NCBI RefSeq assembly: GCF_014084105.1 | Contig: NZ_CP048289.1 | Span: 2,427,922 to 2,491,921, forward strand | Length of the DNA: 64,000 bases | Source of the DNA: Streptacidiphilus sp. P02-A3a | GTDB taxonomy: Bacteria > Actinomycetota > Actinomycetes > Streptomycetales > Streptomycetaceae | Reading direction: 5' to 3' | Shown: piece after piece, positions 9,160-17,286 of the stretch | How positions within the stretch are numbered: the first letter of the stretch is position 1 | Layout of the letters: each line of letters begins with the position of its first letter | Program-made: the position numbers and the translations under genes | Notes under the pieces: model-generated | The model's database searches: none | Told to the model about the DNA's origin: nothing | What the model saw: the letters and a program-made list of their open reading frames with translations, nothing else

Positions 9160-10185
9160 TCAGCCGTAGAGCCGCTCCAAGTCCTTGAGCTTCTGTTCGA
9201 GCGAGTCGAGCCGGGGCAGCGTGAGCGTGTCGTCCTCGGCCGTCAGGTCGAAGGTCCGGGCTATGACGGGCTCCGCGGCGACCGGCGCCGGGACGGGGTC
9301 GCGCTCGGCGGCCGTCGGCGCCGGTACCGGCGCGGGTGTGCCGGTGGACGGGTGCGGTACGGCCGGCAGTTCCATCTGCCGCCCGTCGTCGCCGCCGCGC
9401 GACCAGGCGCGGCCCGAGCCGAGCGCCCGCAGCTGGGCCCGCTCGTGGCGGGAGGCCCGGCGCTGCGTCTCCCGGTCCAGCAGCCGCTGCCGCTTCTCCT
9501 CGCGCACCTCCTCGACCGCGTCGTCCAGCGTCCGGACGTTCTCCAGCAGCATCAGCGACCAGGCGGCGAAGGTCTCCCGGGGCGCGCGCAGCCAGCGGAC
9601 GATGCGGATCTGCGGCAGCGGGCGGGGCACCAGGCCCTGCTCGCGCAGCGCGGCCCGACGGGTCTGCTTCAGCGCCCGGTCGAACAGCACCGCGGCCGAC
9701 AGCGACATGCCCGCGAAGAACTGCGGGGCGCCGTTGTGGTCGATGCCGCGCGGCGCGTGCACCCAGTTGAACCAGGCGGACGCGGCGGCGAACAGCCACA
9801 CCAGCAGCCGCGAACCGAGCGCCGCGTCGCCGTGGCTGGCCTCGCGGACCGCCAGCACCGAGCAGAACATGGCCGCGCCGTCCAGGCCGAACGGCACCAG
9901 GTACTGCCAGCCGCCGGTCAGGTTCAGGTTCTCGACGCCGAAGCCGACCAGCCCGTGGAAGGACAGCGCGGCGGCGACCGACGCACAGGCGAACAGCAGG
10001 ACGTAGGACGCGCTGCCGTACAGCGCCTCCTTCTTGCGGCGGCGCTCCTCGCCGCGCTCCCAGGAGTCGGCGTTGTCCCGCACCGCCGAGCCGCGTGACC
10101 GCAGCAGGGTCGCCACGCCGGCGACGGCGAGCACCGCCGCGACGGCGGTGATCCCCCAGCCCAGCGTTATGTCGGAAAGTCTCAT
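9160..10185 (-). CDS. DUF2637 membrane protein
   Basis: A 341-residue protein. About five membrane segments fill residues 5-170 (including ITAVAAVLAVAGVATLL and SASYVLLFACASVAAALSFH), followed by a charged cytoplasmic tail with a helical stretch (VRTLDDAVEEVREEKRQR), a Pro/Ala-rich linker and a C-terminal amphipathic helix (LDSLEQKLKDLERLYG). This matches the DUF2637 (SpdB-like) family, found on actinomycete chromosomes and conjugative plasmids; some members help plasmid spread. The ATG at 10185 follows GGGGCGG. No Tra gene or integrase is near, so a chromosomal role is more likely. Confidence 0.8.
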   Translation of the reverse strand: MRLSDITLGWGITAVAAVLAVAGVATLLRSRGSAVRDNADSWERGEERRRKKEALYGSASYVLLFACASVAAALSFHGLVGFGVENLNLTGGWQYLVPFGLDGAAMFCSVLAVREASHGDAALGSRLLVWLFAAASAWFNWVHAPRGIDHNGAPQFFAGMSLSAAVLFDRALKQTRRAALREQGLVPRPLPQIRIVRWLRAPRETFAAWSLMLLENVRTLDDAVEEVREEKRQRLLDRETQRRASRHERAQLRALGSGRAWSRGGDDGRQMELPAVPHPSTGTPAPVPAPTAAERDPVPAPVAAEPVIARTFDLTAEDDTLTLPRLDSLEQKLKDLERLYG

Positions 10186-10308
10186 GAAACCGCCCCGCCT
10201 GTGTACCGCCGGTGAGTGCTCCCCTCGGCAGACGCCGAGGCGGAAACCATACTGGCCCAACTCCAGGCTACAGGTGGGGCTTTTGAGGTCGCATCCACTA
10301 GGACGGGT

Positions 10309-10341
10309 GTATGCGCTGAGCGTATACGCGTTGTGTATAGT
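10309..10341 (+). promoter_or_regulatory. padR promoter with palindromic operator, probably leaderless
   Basis: The near-perfect palindrome GTATGCGC-TGA-GCGTATAC (10309-10327) contains the exact palindrome GCGTATACGC. TATAGT at 10336-10341 is a good -10 box and lies 6 nt before the ATG at 10348, which suggests a leaderless mRNA and autoregulation by the PadR protein. Confidence 0.5.
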
Positions 10342-10347
10342 CGCCCC

Positions 10348-10872
10348 ATGTCACTCGGTCACACCATCCTTGGCCTGCTGGAACGTCAGCCGAGCCACGG
10401 CTACGACATCAAACGCGCCTATGATCAACGATTTGGTCACGATCGTGCGCTGCACTACGGACAGGTGTACGCCACGCTCTCCCGGTTGCTGAAAAACGGC
10501 CTGATCGAGGTCGAATCGGTCGAACCGGGCGAAGGGCCCGAACGCAAGCGGTACACGATCACCGAAGCCGGGGTCACCGACGTCCAACAGTGGTTCAGCA
10601 GGCCCGAACCCGCCGAGCCCTACCTGCAGAGCACCCTCTACACCAAGGTCGTGCTGGCGCTGCTGACCGGCCGCCCGGCGGCCGACATCCTGGACACCCA
10701 GCGCGGCGAGCACCTGCGCCTGATGCGGGAACTGACCCGGCGCAAGCTCGACGGCGACCTGGCCGACCAGCTGGTCTGCGACCACGCCCTGTTCCACCTC
10801 GAAGCCGACCTGCGCTGGCTCGAACTCACCGCCGCCCGACTGGACGAACTCGCCACGGAGGTCCGCCGATGA
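10348..10872 (+). CDS. PadR-family transcriptional regulator
   Basis: A 174-residue repressor-like protein. The winged helix is N-terminal (LGLLERQPSHGYDIKRAY, then GQVYATLSRLLKNGLIEVE and the wing KRYTITEAG), with a C-terminal Vir_act-like helical dimerisation domain. No strong ribosome-binding site precedes the ATG, fitting the leaderless promoter. It overlaps the ABC transporter gene by 4 bp (ATGA) and that gene overlaps the permease, so the three form one operon. Such PadR genes usually repress the exporter they are linked to. Confidence 0.9.
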   Translation: MSLGHTILGLLERQPSHGYDIKRAYDQRFGHDRALHYGQVYATLSRLLKNGLIEVESVEPGEGPERKRYTITEAGVTDVQQWFSRPEPAEPYLQSTLYTKVVLALLTGRPAADILDTQRGEHLRLMRELTRRKLDGDLADQLVCDHALFHLEADLRWLELTAARLDELATEVRR

Positions 10873-11600
10873 CCGGCCGGGCGGGTCCGCCGATGACCGG
10901 CAGGGCGGACCCGCCGATGACCGGTCAGGTACTGCTGCGGGCCGAGGACCTGCACAAGGCCTACGGCCCCACCCCGGCGCTGGCCGGGGCCTCGGTCCAG
11001 GTGGCGGCCGGTGAACTCCTGGCGGTGATGGGCCCGTCGGGCTCGGGCAAGTCCACCCTGCTGCACTGCCTGGCCGGGATCGTCCGCCCCGATCAGGGCG
11101 GCATCGACTACCGCGGCGAGGAGTTGACCCGCTGCGGCGACACCCGGTTGAGCGCGCTGCGGCGCAGCGACTTCGGCTTCCTGTTCCAGTTCGCCCAACT
11201 CGTTCCGGAACTCAGCTGCCTGGAGAACGTGGCGCTGCCGCTGCGGCTGAACGGGCAGCGGCGGCGGGCGGCGGAGGCGGTCGCCGCCGAGTGGCTGGAC
11301 CGGTTGGAGGTCGCCGACCTCGCCCGGCAGCGGCCCGGGGAGATCTCCGGCGGCCAGGCGCAGCGGGTCGGCGTGGCCCGCGCCCTGGTCACCGGGCCGA
11401 AGGTGGTCTTCGCGGACGAACCCACCGGCGCGCTGGACTCGTTGAACAGCGAGCGGGTGATGGCGCTGTTCGCCCGGACCGCCCGGGAGACCTCCGCCGC
11501 TGTCGTCCTGGTCACCCATGACGCCCGGGTCGCTGCCTACGCCGACCGCGAGATCATCGTCCGCGACGGCCGGACCCGCGACCTGGCGGCGGCGGTATGA
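10869..11600 (+). CDS. ABC transporter ATP-binding protein (MacB/LolD type)
   Basis: A 243-residue ATPase with Walker A GPSGSGKST, Q-loop region FQFAQLV, signature ISGGQAQRVGVARAL, Walker B KVVFADEP and the switch histidine in LVTHD. It partners the FtsX-like permease encoded next, with which it overlaps by 4 bp. The start is unusual: three in-frame ATG codons at 10869, 10893 and 10917 lie in a 24-nt direct repeat, giving MTGRAGPP, MTGRADPP, MTGQ. GGAGG 7 nt before the first favours 10869; 10917 would give the standard family N-terminus. Confidence 0.9.
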   Translation: MTGRAGPPMTGRADPPMTGQVLLRAEDLHKAYGPTPALAGASVQVAAGELLAVMGPSGSGKSTLLHCLAGIVRPDQGGIDYRGEELTRCGDTRLSALRRSDFGFLFQFAQLVPELSCLENVALPLRLNGQRRRAAEAVAAEWLDRLEVADLARQRPGEISGGQAQRVGVARALVTGPKVVFADEPTGALDSLNSERVMALFARTARETSAAVVLVTHDARVAAYADREIIVRDGRTRDLAAAV

Positions 11601-13945
11601 GCGCCAGGGGAAGCAAAGTGACGGTCAGTCAATTCAGCCACTACCTGCTCGGGATGCGGCTCGCGTGCACCGGCGGGCGCGGCGCCAGGATCCGGCTGCT
11701 GCTGTCCGCGCTCGCGGTGGGCCTCGGGGTGGCGCTGCTGCTCGCGGTGGCCGCGATCCCGGGCATGGCGCAGCACCGCAACGAACGCCTGTACAGCCAG
11801 TACGACACCTTCTACGGCTCCGACACCGCCCCGGCGACCAGCCGCAGTGTGCTGATCGGCGACGCCGACACGGTGTTCCAGGGGCAGAGCATCCGCGGCC
11901 GGGTGGTGCACCCGGACGGCCCGGACGCGCCGCTGCCGCCGGGCGTGGCCGCGTATCCGGCGCCCGGGCGGATGGTGGTCTCCCCGGCGCTCAAGGCACT
12001 GCTGAGCGCCCCCGGGAGCGCGCTGCTGCGCGCGCGGCTGCCGTACCCGGTCACCGGCGGCATCGGGCAGGCCGGGCTGCTCGGCCCCGGCCAGCTGTCC
12101 TTCGTCCTCGGCAGTGACCACCTGTCGCTCGGGACCGGCGCGGTGCGGATCGACCAGTACGGCCACTACTACCCGGGCAAGCCGATGAGCCCGGTGCTGC
12201 TGCTGCTCTGCCTGGTCGGCTTCGTGGTGATGCTGGCGCCGGTCGGGGTGTTCCTCGGCGCGGCGGCGCGCTTCGGCGGGGAGCAGCGGGACCGGCGGCT
12301 CGCGGCGCTGCGGCTGTGCGGCGCGGACCGGCGGATGACCGCGCGGGTGGCCGCCGGGGAGTCGCTGGCCGGGGCGCTGCTCGGGCTGGCCGCCGGGGTG
12401 CTGCTGTTCCTGCTGGGACGCCAGTGGGCGCAGTCCCTCAGCGTCCAGGGGGTCAGCTTCTTCGCCCGGGACATCAGCCCGCAGCCGCTGCCGGCCGCGC
12501 TGGTGGTGGTCTCGGTGCCGGTGCTGGCGGTGGCCGCGACGCTGCTGGCGATGCGCGCGGTCAGCGTCGACCCGCTGGGCGTGGTCCGGCGCGGCGGCGA
12601 GCGCGGGCGGCGGCTGTGGTGGCGGCTGCTGCTGCCGTGGAGCGGACTGGCGGTGCTGCTCTGGGCGGTCCGCGACCCGTCGACCTTGCAGCAGAACCAG
12701 GGGGTGGCGCTGGCCTCCGGGGGCCTGGTGCTGCTGCTGGCCGGGGTGGCCGCGCTGCTGCCGTGGCTGCTGGCGGCGGTCACCCGGCGGATCGGCGGCG
12801 GCGCGCTGTCCTGGCAGCTGGCGGTGCGCCGGTTGCAGCACCACAGCGGGTCGGCGGCGAACGCGGTCGGCGGGATCGTGGTCGCCGTCGCCGGGGCGAT
12901 CGCGCTCCAGGCGCTGTTCGCCGGGGTCGCCACCGAGTACGCCCCGCCGCCGCTGCCCCCCGCCCAGACCACCGGCTACCAGGCGCAGGTCACCTTCCCG
13001 CAGGCCGCCGCTACCGTCGCGGAGCAGACCGCGCGCTTCCGCGACAGCCCGGACGTGAAGGCGGCCCTCGGCTTCACCCGGGTGCAACTGGTCGGCGGCG
13101 GCGACGCGATGGCCCAGCTGGTGGTCGCCGACTGCGAGACGCTGCGGGCCTTCGCCGCGCTGCCGCACTGCGCCGACGGGGACTTCTTCGTCGCCCACGC
13201 CGGGCGGTCCGACCCGACCGGGTCGTTCCGCACCGGCAGCCGGGTCGGCTTCGGCCTCTCCGCGGGCGGCGACCCCGGACCGGCCTGGCGGCTCCCGGCA
13301 CCGACCGCCGCGGTCACCGCCGGGCCCGACCCGCTGCGCTCCGACTACGCCGACGGCGGCGCCGTCGGCGAGTTCCTGGCCACCCCGGGCGCCGTGCCGA
13401 CCGCGCTGCTGGGCGCCCAGGGGTCCACCGTCTACATCGACTACGACCAGGGCCGACCGGACGCGCTGGACCAGCTGCGCACCGACGCCGCGCTGGTCTC
13501 GCCGCTGGCGGTGGTCTCCTTCCCGGGCCAGGAGCAGCAGGTGAACCACAACTTCAGCATCGTCTCCCGGGCGCTGGCCATCGGCGCGGCGGTCACCCTG
13601 CTGCTGATCGCGGCCAGTCTGCTGGTCGGCATGCTGGAGCAGCTGCGGGAACGCCGCCGGGTACTGGCGGTGCTGTACGCCTTCGGCGCGGCCCGGCGGG
13701 TGCTGGCCCTGTCGGTGCTGTGGCAGAGCCTGCTGCCGATGGCGCTGGGGCTGCTGCTGGCGGTCTCCGGCGGACTGGCACTGGGCGGGGTGCTGCTGCA
13801 CCTGGCGGCGCTGCCGGTCTCCTTCGACTGGGGCGGGGTCGGCCTGATGGCCGGTCTCGGGGCGCTGTCGGTGCTGCTGGTGACCGCGCTCAGCCTGCCG
13901 CCGCTGCTGCGGCTGATGCGCCCCGGCGCGCTGCGGCACGAATGA
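11597..13945 (+). CDS. FtsX-like ABC transporter permease
   Basis: A 782-residue membrane protein. One N-terminal membrane segment (about residues 30-55) is followed by an extracellular region, several membrane segments around 190-400, a second large extracellular region (about 430-650) and three C-terminal segments typical of the FtsX domain (ALAIGAAVTLLLIAASLLVG onward). Together with the ATPase just upstream it forms a MacB-like exporter that probably moves lipids, peptides or drugs rather than importing nutrients. The family is known; the substrate is not visible from sequence. Confidence 0.85.
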   Translation: MSARGSKVTVSQFSHYLLGMRLACTGGRGARIRLLLSALAVGLGVALLLAVAAIPGMAQHRNERLYSQYDTFYGSDTAPATSRSVLIGDADTVFQGQSIRGRVVHPDGPDAPLPPGVAAYPAPGRMVVSPALKALLSAPGSALLRARLPYPVTGGIGQAGLLGPGQLSFVLGSDHLSLGTGAVRIDQYGHYYPGKPMSPVLLLLCLVGFVVMLAPVGVFLGAAARFGGEQRDRRLAALRLCGADRRMTARVAAGESLAGALLGLAAGVLLFLLGRQWAQSLSVQGVSFFARDISPQPLPAALVVVSVPVLAVAATLLAMRAVSVDPLGVVRRGGERGRRLWWRLLLPWSGLAVLLWAVRDPSTLQQNQGVALASGGLVLLLAGVAALLPWLLAAVTRRIGGGALSWQLAVRRLQHHSGSAANAVGGIVVAVAGAIALQALFAGVATEYAPPPLPPAQTTGYQAQVTFPQAAATVAEQTARFRDSPDVKAALGFTRVQLVGGGDAMAQLVVADCETLRAFAALPHCADGDFFVAHAGRSDPTGSFRTGSRVGFGLSAGGDPGPAWRLPAPTAAVTAGPDPLRSDYADGGAVGEFLATPGAVPTALLGAQGSTVYIDYDQGRPDALDQLRTDAALVSPLAVVSFPGQEQQVNHNFSIVSRALAIGAAVTLLLIAASLLVGMLEQLRERRRVLAVLYAFGAARRVLALSVLWQSLLPMALGLLLAVSGGLALGGVLLHLAALPVSFDWGGVGLMAGLGALSVLLVTALSLPPLLRLMRPGALRHE

Positions 13946-13995
13946 CCCGGGATACGGTCGAGGGAAGGCGGCAGAGCGCGGGGGAGCAGCGGAGC

Positions 13996-15522
13996 ATGAT
14001 CGACGTCCAGGGGCAGCAGGCCAGGTCCGCGCCGGTCGGCGCGCCCGCCCGGGGCCGGTGGGCGGCGGTGGCGCTGCCCCCGGCGGCGCTGGCGCTCGGG
14101 CTCGGGCTGTGGGGGATCCGCCGGGACGACAGCCTGTGGGGCGACGAGGCGGTCACCTACCAGGTCGCCCACCGCTCGCCGGGACAGCTGTGGCAGCTGG
14201 TCCAGCACGTGGACGCGGTGCACGGGCTGTACTACCTGCTGATGCACGCGGTCTTCGGGCTGCTCCCGTCGGGGCTGGTGGCGCTGCGGCTGCCGTCGGT
14301 GCTCGGGGTGGCGCTGGCGGCGGCCGGGGTGGCGCTGCTCGGGCGGCGGCTGGCCGGGCCGCGCGCCGGGCTGCTGGCGGGCCTGGCCTTCCCGGTGTTC
14401 CCGGCGGTGCAGCAGTACGCGCAGGAGGGCCGTTCGTACGGGCTGGTCTGCGCGGGCGTGGTGGCGTCCGGACTGCTGCTGCTGCGGGCGCTGGACCGGC
14501 CCGGGACCGGCCGCTGGGCGGGGTACGCGGCGGTGTCGCTGCTGACCTGCTGGCTGCACGAGTTCGCGGTGCTGGCGGTGCTGGCGCAGGGGGTGACCGT
14601 GCTGGCGGCCCGCCCGCCGCGGCGGGTGGCGGCCTGCTGGGCGGTCGCCCTCGGCGCGGTGCTGGCCGGTCTGGCGCCGCTGCTGTGGCTGAGCTCCGGC
14701 CAGTCCAAGCAGGTCGCCTGGATCACCTTCCCGGGGACCGGCACGGTGCTGTTCGCGGCCGGGACGGCGCTGGTCGGCGGGCTCTGCGCGGTTGCCTGCC
14801 GCCGCGCGCCGGGCACCCCGCCGGGCCCCGGCGGGGTCTCGCTGCCCGGGTTCGCGCTGCCGCTGCTGGTGCTGCCGCAGGCGGCGCTGCTGCTGGTCTC
14901 CCTGGTCGACCCGGTCTACCTGGACCGCTACGTGGTGTTCGAGTACGCCGGTCTGGCGCTGCTGGTCGGCGCGGCGCCGGCCCGGCTCGGCGGCCGGATC
15001 GGCGGCTGGCCGGTGCTGCTGGCGGTCCCGGCGGCGCTGCTGCTCCTGCTGCCGACGGAGCTGCACCTGCGCACCCCGCAGGCCCGTCCGGACGACCTGG
15101 CGGCGGCGGCCCGGGCGGTACGGCAGCTGGGCGCCCCGGGCGACGGCGTGCTGTTCCTGCCCTCGGCCCGGCGGGAGTCCGCGCTGGTGTACCCGGCGGA
15201 CTACGCGGGACTGTGGGACCTGGCGCTGTCCGCTCCGGTGGCCTCCTCCGGCACGCTGGGCGGGGTCGAGCTGCCTCCGGCGACGATCACCGCCCGGATG
15301 GACCGGCTGACCCGGATCGTCACCGTGCGCACCGCCGGGAGCGGGGTGCCTGAGGGCACCCGGCAGGACGCGGCGATGCTGCGGGTGCTCGCCGCCGACT
15401 TCCGGGTCTGTGCCCGGGTTCCGGTCCGGGGCCTGGTGGTGACCTCCTACGCGCGTCCCGGCGACTGCCCGGCGGACTCCACCGGGACCCCGCCGAACGC
15501 CCGCAGCAGCCGCGACGCCTGA
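13996..15522 (+). CDS. GT-C membrane glycosyltransferase (family 39-like)
   Basis: A polytopic protein of 508 residues with about ten membrane segments. An acidic motif sits in the first external loop (GIRRDDSLWGDEAVTYQ), as in polyprenyl-phosphate-dependent mannosyl- or arabinosyltransferases, and PAVQQYAQEGRSYGL matches the conserved loop of the family. The ATG at 13996 follows GGGGAGCAGCGGAGC; an ATG at 13942 overlapping the permease stop would add 18 residues and would be coupled to the operon. The 3' end overlaps the convergent gene by 76 bp. Acceptor unknown. Confidence 0.8.
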   Translation: MIDVQGQQARSAPVGAPARGRWAAVALPPAALALGLGLWGIRRDDSLWGDEAVTYQVAHRSPGQLWQLVQHVDAVHGLYYLLMHAVFGLLPSGLVALRLPSVLGVALAAAGVALLGRRLAGPRAGLLAGLAFPVFPAVQQYAQEGRSYGLVCAGVVASGLLLLRALDRPGTGRWAGYAAVSLLTCWLHEFAVLAVLAQGVTVLAARPPRRVAACWAVALGAVLAGLAPLLWLSSGQSKQVAWITFPGTGTVLFAAGTALVGGLCAVACRRAPGTPPGPGGVSLPGFALPLLVLPQAALLLVSLVDPVYLDRYVVFEYAGLALLVGAAPARLGGRIGGWPVLLAVPAALLLLLPTELHLRTPQARPDDLAAAARAVRQLGAPGDGVLFLPSARRESALVYPADYAGLWDLALSAPVASSGTLGGVELPPATITARMDRLTRIVTVRTAGSGVPEGTRQDAAMLRVLAADFRVCARVPVRGLVVTSYARPGDCPADSTGTPPNARSSRDA

Positions 15523-16244
15523 GCCCGCAGCAGCGCCGCCTCGGCGCCGGGGGAGACGTCCGCCAGCGAGGCCAGTGCCGGGGCCAGGCCGACCGCGAAG
15601 CCGGTCAGCTCGCGCAGCCGCAGCGACTCGGCGAAGCCGTGCTTGGCCCCGGCCAGGTTGCCGTCCTGCCGGGCGATGGAGGCGAGGTGCCGCCAGGTGT
15701 CGGAGAGCAGCAGGTCGTCCCGCTGCTGCTCGGCCCCGGCGTGGGCGCGGCGGTAGGCGGACCGGGCCGCGGCCGGGTCCTTGAGCAGGTTCTCGGCGAC
15801 CAGGCCGCGCCGGAAGTCCAGCAGCGGGCGACCGGACGCGTTCGGGGGCAGCAGCGCCGAGGCCCGGCCGAGGGCGGCCTGGGCCTCGTCCAGCCGGTCG
15901 TGGACGCCGAGCAGGGTGGCGGCGTAGGCGAGGTAGCCGCGGGCGCAGGCCGCCGCCGAGCGCTCCTCGCCGGTCCGGGCCCCGGCCTCGGCCAGCCGCA
16001 GCGCGCTCTCGGCGGCGCTCCAGCCGTGCCCGGTGAACCGGGCCTGTTCGATCAGGAGTTCGGCGCGGGCCAGCGCCGCACCGGGGGAGTGCGCGGCCTC
16101 CGGTTCCAGCAGCGCCGCCGCCGCCGCCCAGCAGCCGCGCGAGCGGAGCAGCCAGACGGTGTCCGCGTCGGGTTCCGGATGCTCAGGTTCCTGGTAGGGG
16201 TCCTCGTGCGAGTCCTCGATCCGCGCCCTCCGCTGGTCCGACAA
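15447..16244 (-). CDS. TPR-like helical protein
   Basis: A 265-residue protein of repeated helix pairs rich in Ala, Leu and Arg (ARAELLIEQARFTGHGW, AARSAYRRAHAGAEQQRDD, DTWRHLASIARQDGNLAGA), suggesting a tetratricopeptide-type scaffold. No enzyme motif is seen. A TTG start at 16244 is chosen because GGAGGGGAG lies upstream and the acidic N-terminus (IEDSHEDPYQEPEHPEP) begins there. Its 3' end runs 76 bp into the convergent glycosyltransferase gene. The function cannot be named. Confidence 0.65.
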   Translation of the reverse strand: MSDQRRARIEDSHEDPYQEPEHPEPDADTVWLLRSRGCWAAAAALLEPEAAHSPGAALARAELLIEQARFTGHGWSAAESALRLAEAGARTGEERSAAACARGYLAYAATLLGVHDRLDEAQAALGRASALLPPNASGRPLLDFRRGLVAENLLKDPAAARSAYRRAHAGAEQQRDDLLLSDTWRHLASIARQDGNLAGAKHGFAESLRLRELTGFAVGLAPALASLADVSPGAEAALLRAQASRLLRAFGGVPVESAGQSPGRA

Positions 16245-16336
16245 GGACTGCTCCCCTCCGTGCTGCTGGCCGGTGGTGACGGAATTCCAACACGCGCCCG
16301 GGGAACCGCGCCAGATCGCGGACCAGACCCGTTGGG

Positions 16337-17146
16337 TCAATTCCCCCCGCTGGCGCGGAGGAAGTCGCGGGCGGCGGAGTTCACCGGCTGCGGGATCCCG
16401 GCCAGGTCGAGCTCGAACAGGGCGACCAGCAACTGGTCGGCGCGGTTGCGGGACTCCTGGTTGTATCCGGCGAGGGTGAACATCACCGGCTGTAGCTCGT
16501 CCGCGTGCAGGGTGTTCAGCCACAGGCACTCGACCGCGCGCAGGTCGGCCGGCTCGGTCCAGGTGTCGACCTGCGCCACGATCCTCGGGCCGAGCAGGCA
16601 GACGCCCTCGCGGTCCTGCGAGTCGGAGACCTCCAGCGAGTCGTGCCCCAGCCACTCCAGGAAGCGGCTGGCGGCCAGCACCGCGTCGTCCGCGGTCCGC
16701 ACCGGCCGCGGCACGAACGGCGGGCGGCCGACCGGCTGCTGCGGCTTGGCCACCGGCGGCTGTACCGGCTGCACCGGGCGCACCGGGTACGCGGCCTGGA
16801 CCGGCCGGGCGGGCGCCGGGCGGGTCGGCGGGACCGCTACCGCGCGGCGGGCGGTGTCCACCGGCATCCGCACGGTCGCGCCGCAGCCGCAGGTGAACTC
16901 CGGCTGCGGCCACTCCTCGGAGCGCCCGCAGGCGGGGCAGCGCATGTTCAGCCAGGAGTCCGACCAGGACCGGTAGCGCACCTGGACCGGGGTGCCGCCG
17001 CGCAGCAGCGGCACCTTCAGCTTGGCGCCGCAGGGGCACGGCAGCTCCGGTGGCTCGTAGCTGTGCTCCCGGCGGCAGGAGGGGCAGCGCACGGGCCTTG
17101 CCGCAGGGGACTGGTCGGGGTTCTCGGGCTGCGGCGTGGCGGGCAT
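16337..17146 (-). CDS. Zinc-ribbon protein with possible nuclease-fold domain
   Basis: A 269-residue protein. Two four-cysteine zinc ribbons occupy the N-terminus (CPSC with PCPCG, then RCPACG with CGCG), followed by a Pro/Val/Arg-rich linker (about residues 95-145) and a C-terminal alpha/beta domain (TADDAVLAASRFLEWLG onward). That domain has the order helix, strand and then VAQVDTW, which recalls Mrr-like restriction-endonuclease folds, but the usual QxK is QVD here, so activity is doubtful. The ATG at 17146 has only a weak ribosome-binding site. It follows the divergently oriented TPR gene's promoter side with a 92-bp gap. Family uncertain. Confidence 0.6.
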   Translation of the reverse strand: MPATPQPENPDQSPAARPVRCPSCRREHSYEPPELPCPCGAKLKVPLLRGGTPVQVRYRSWSDSWLNMRCPACGRSEEWPQPEFTCGCGATVRMPVDTARRAVAVPPTRPAPARPVQAAYPVRPVQPVQPPVAKPQQPVGRPPFVPRPVRTADDAVLAASRFLEWLGHDSLEVSDSQDREGVCLLGPRIVAQVDTWTEPADLRAVECLWLNTLHADELQPVMFTLAGYNQESRNRADQLLVALFELDLAGIPQPVNSAARDFLRASGGN

Positions 17147-17286
17147 CGTGGACCGTCCGTTCGACAGGGGAAACGTGCACCCCCATCGTCGCCGATTCCC
17201 GCCGGTTCGGGGAGGGGCTTTCCCGGACCGACTCACGCGCTCCGCGCGGCGCCCGTCCGTGCCGCGCCCCGCTCCGGGTGGCGGCG

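Noticed and set aside
11537..13939. 800-codon open frame on the minus strand opposite the FtsX-like permease
   Set aside because: Gln/Arg/His-rich nonsense composition with no domain; an antisense shadow of a GC-rich gene.
12316..13941. Long plus-strand extension upstream of the glycosyltransferase start
   Set aside because: It overlaps the FtsX permease in another frame and has Arg/Ala/Gly shadow composition; the real protein begins at 13996 or 13942.
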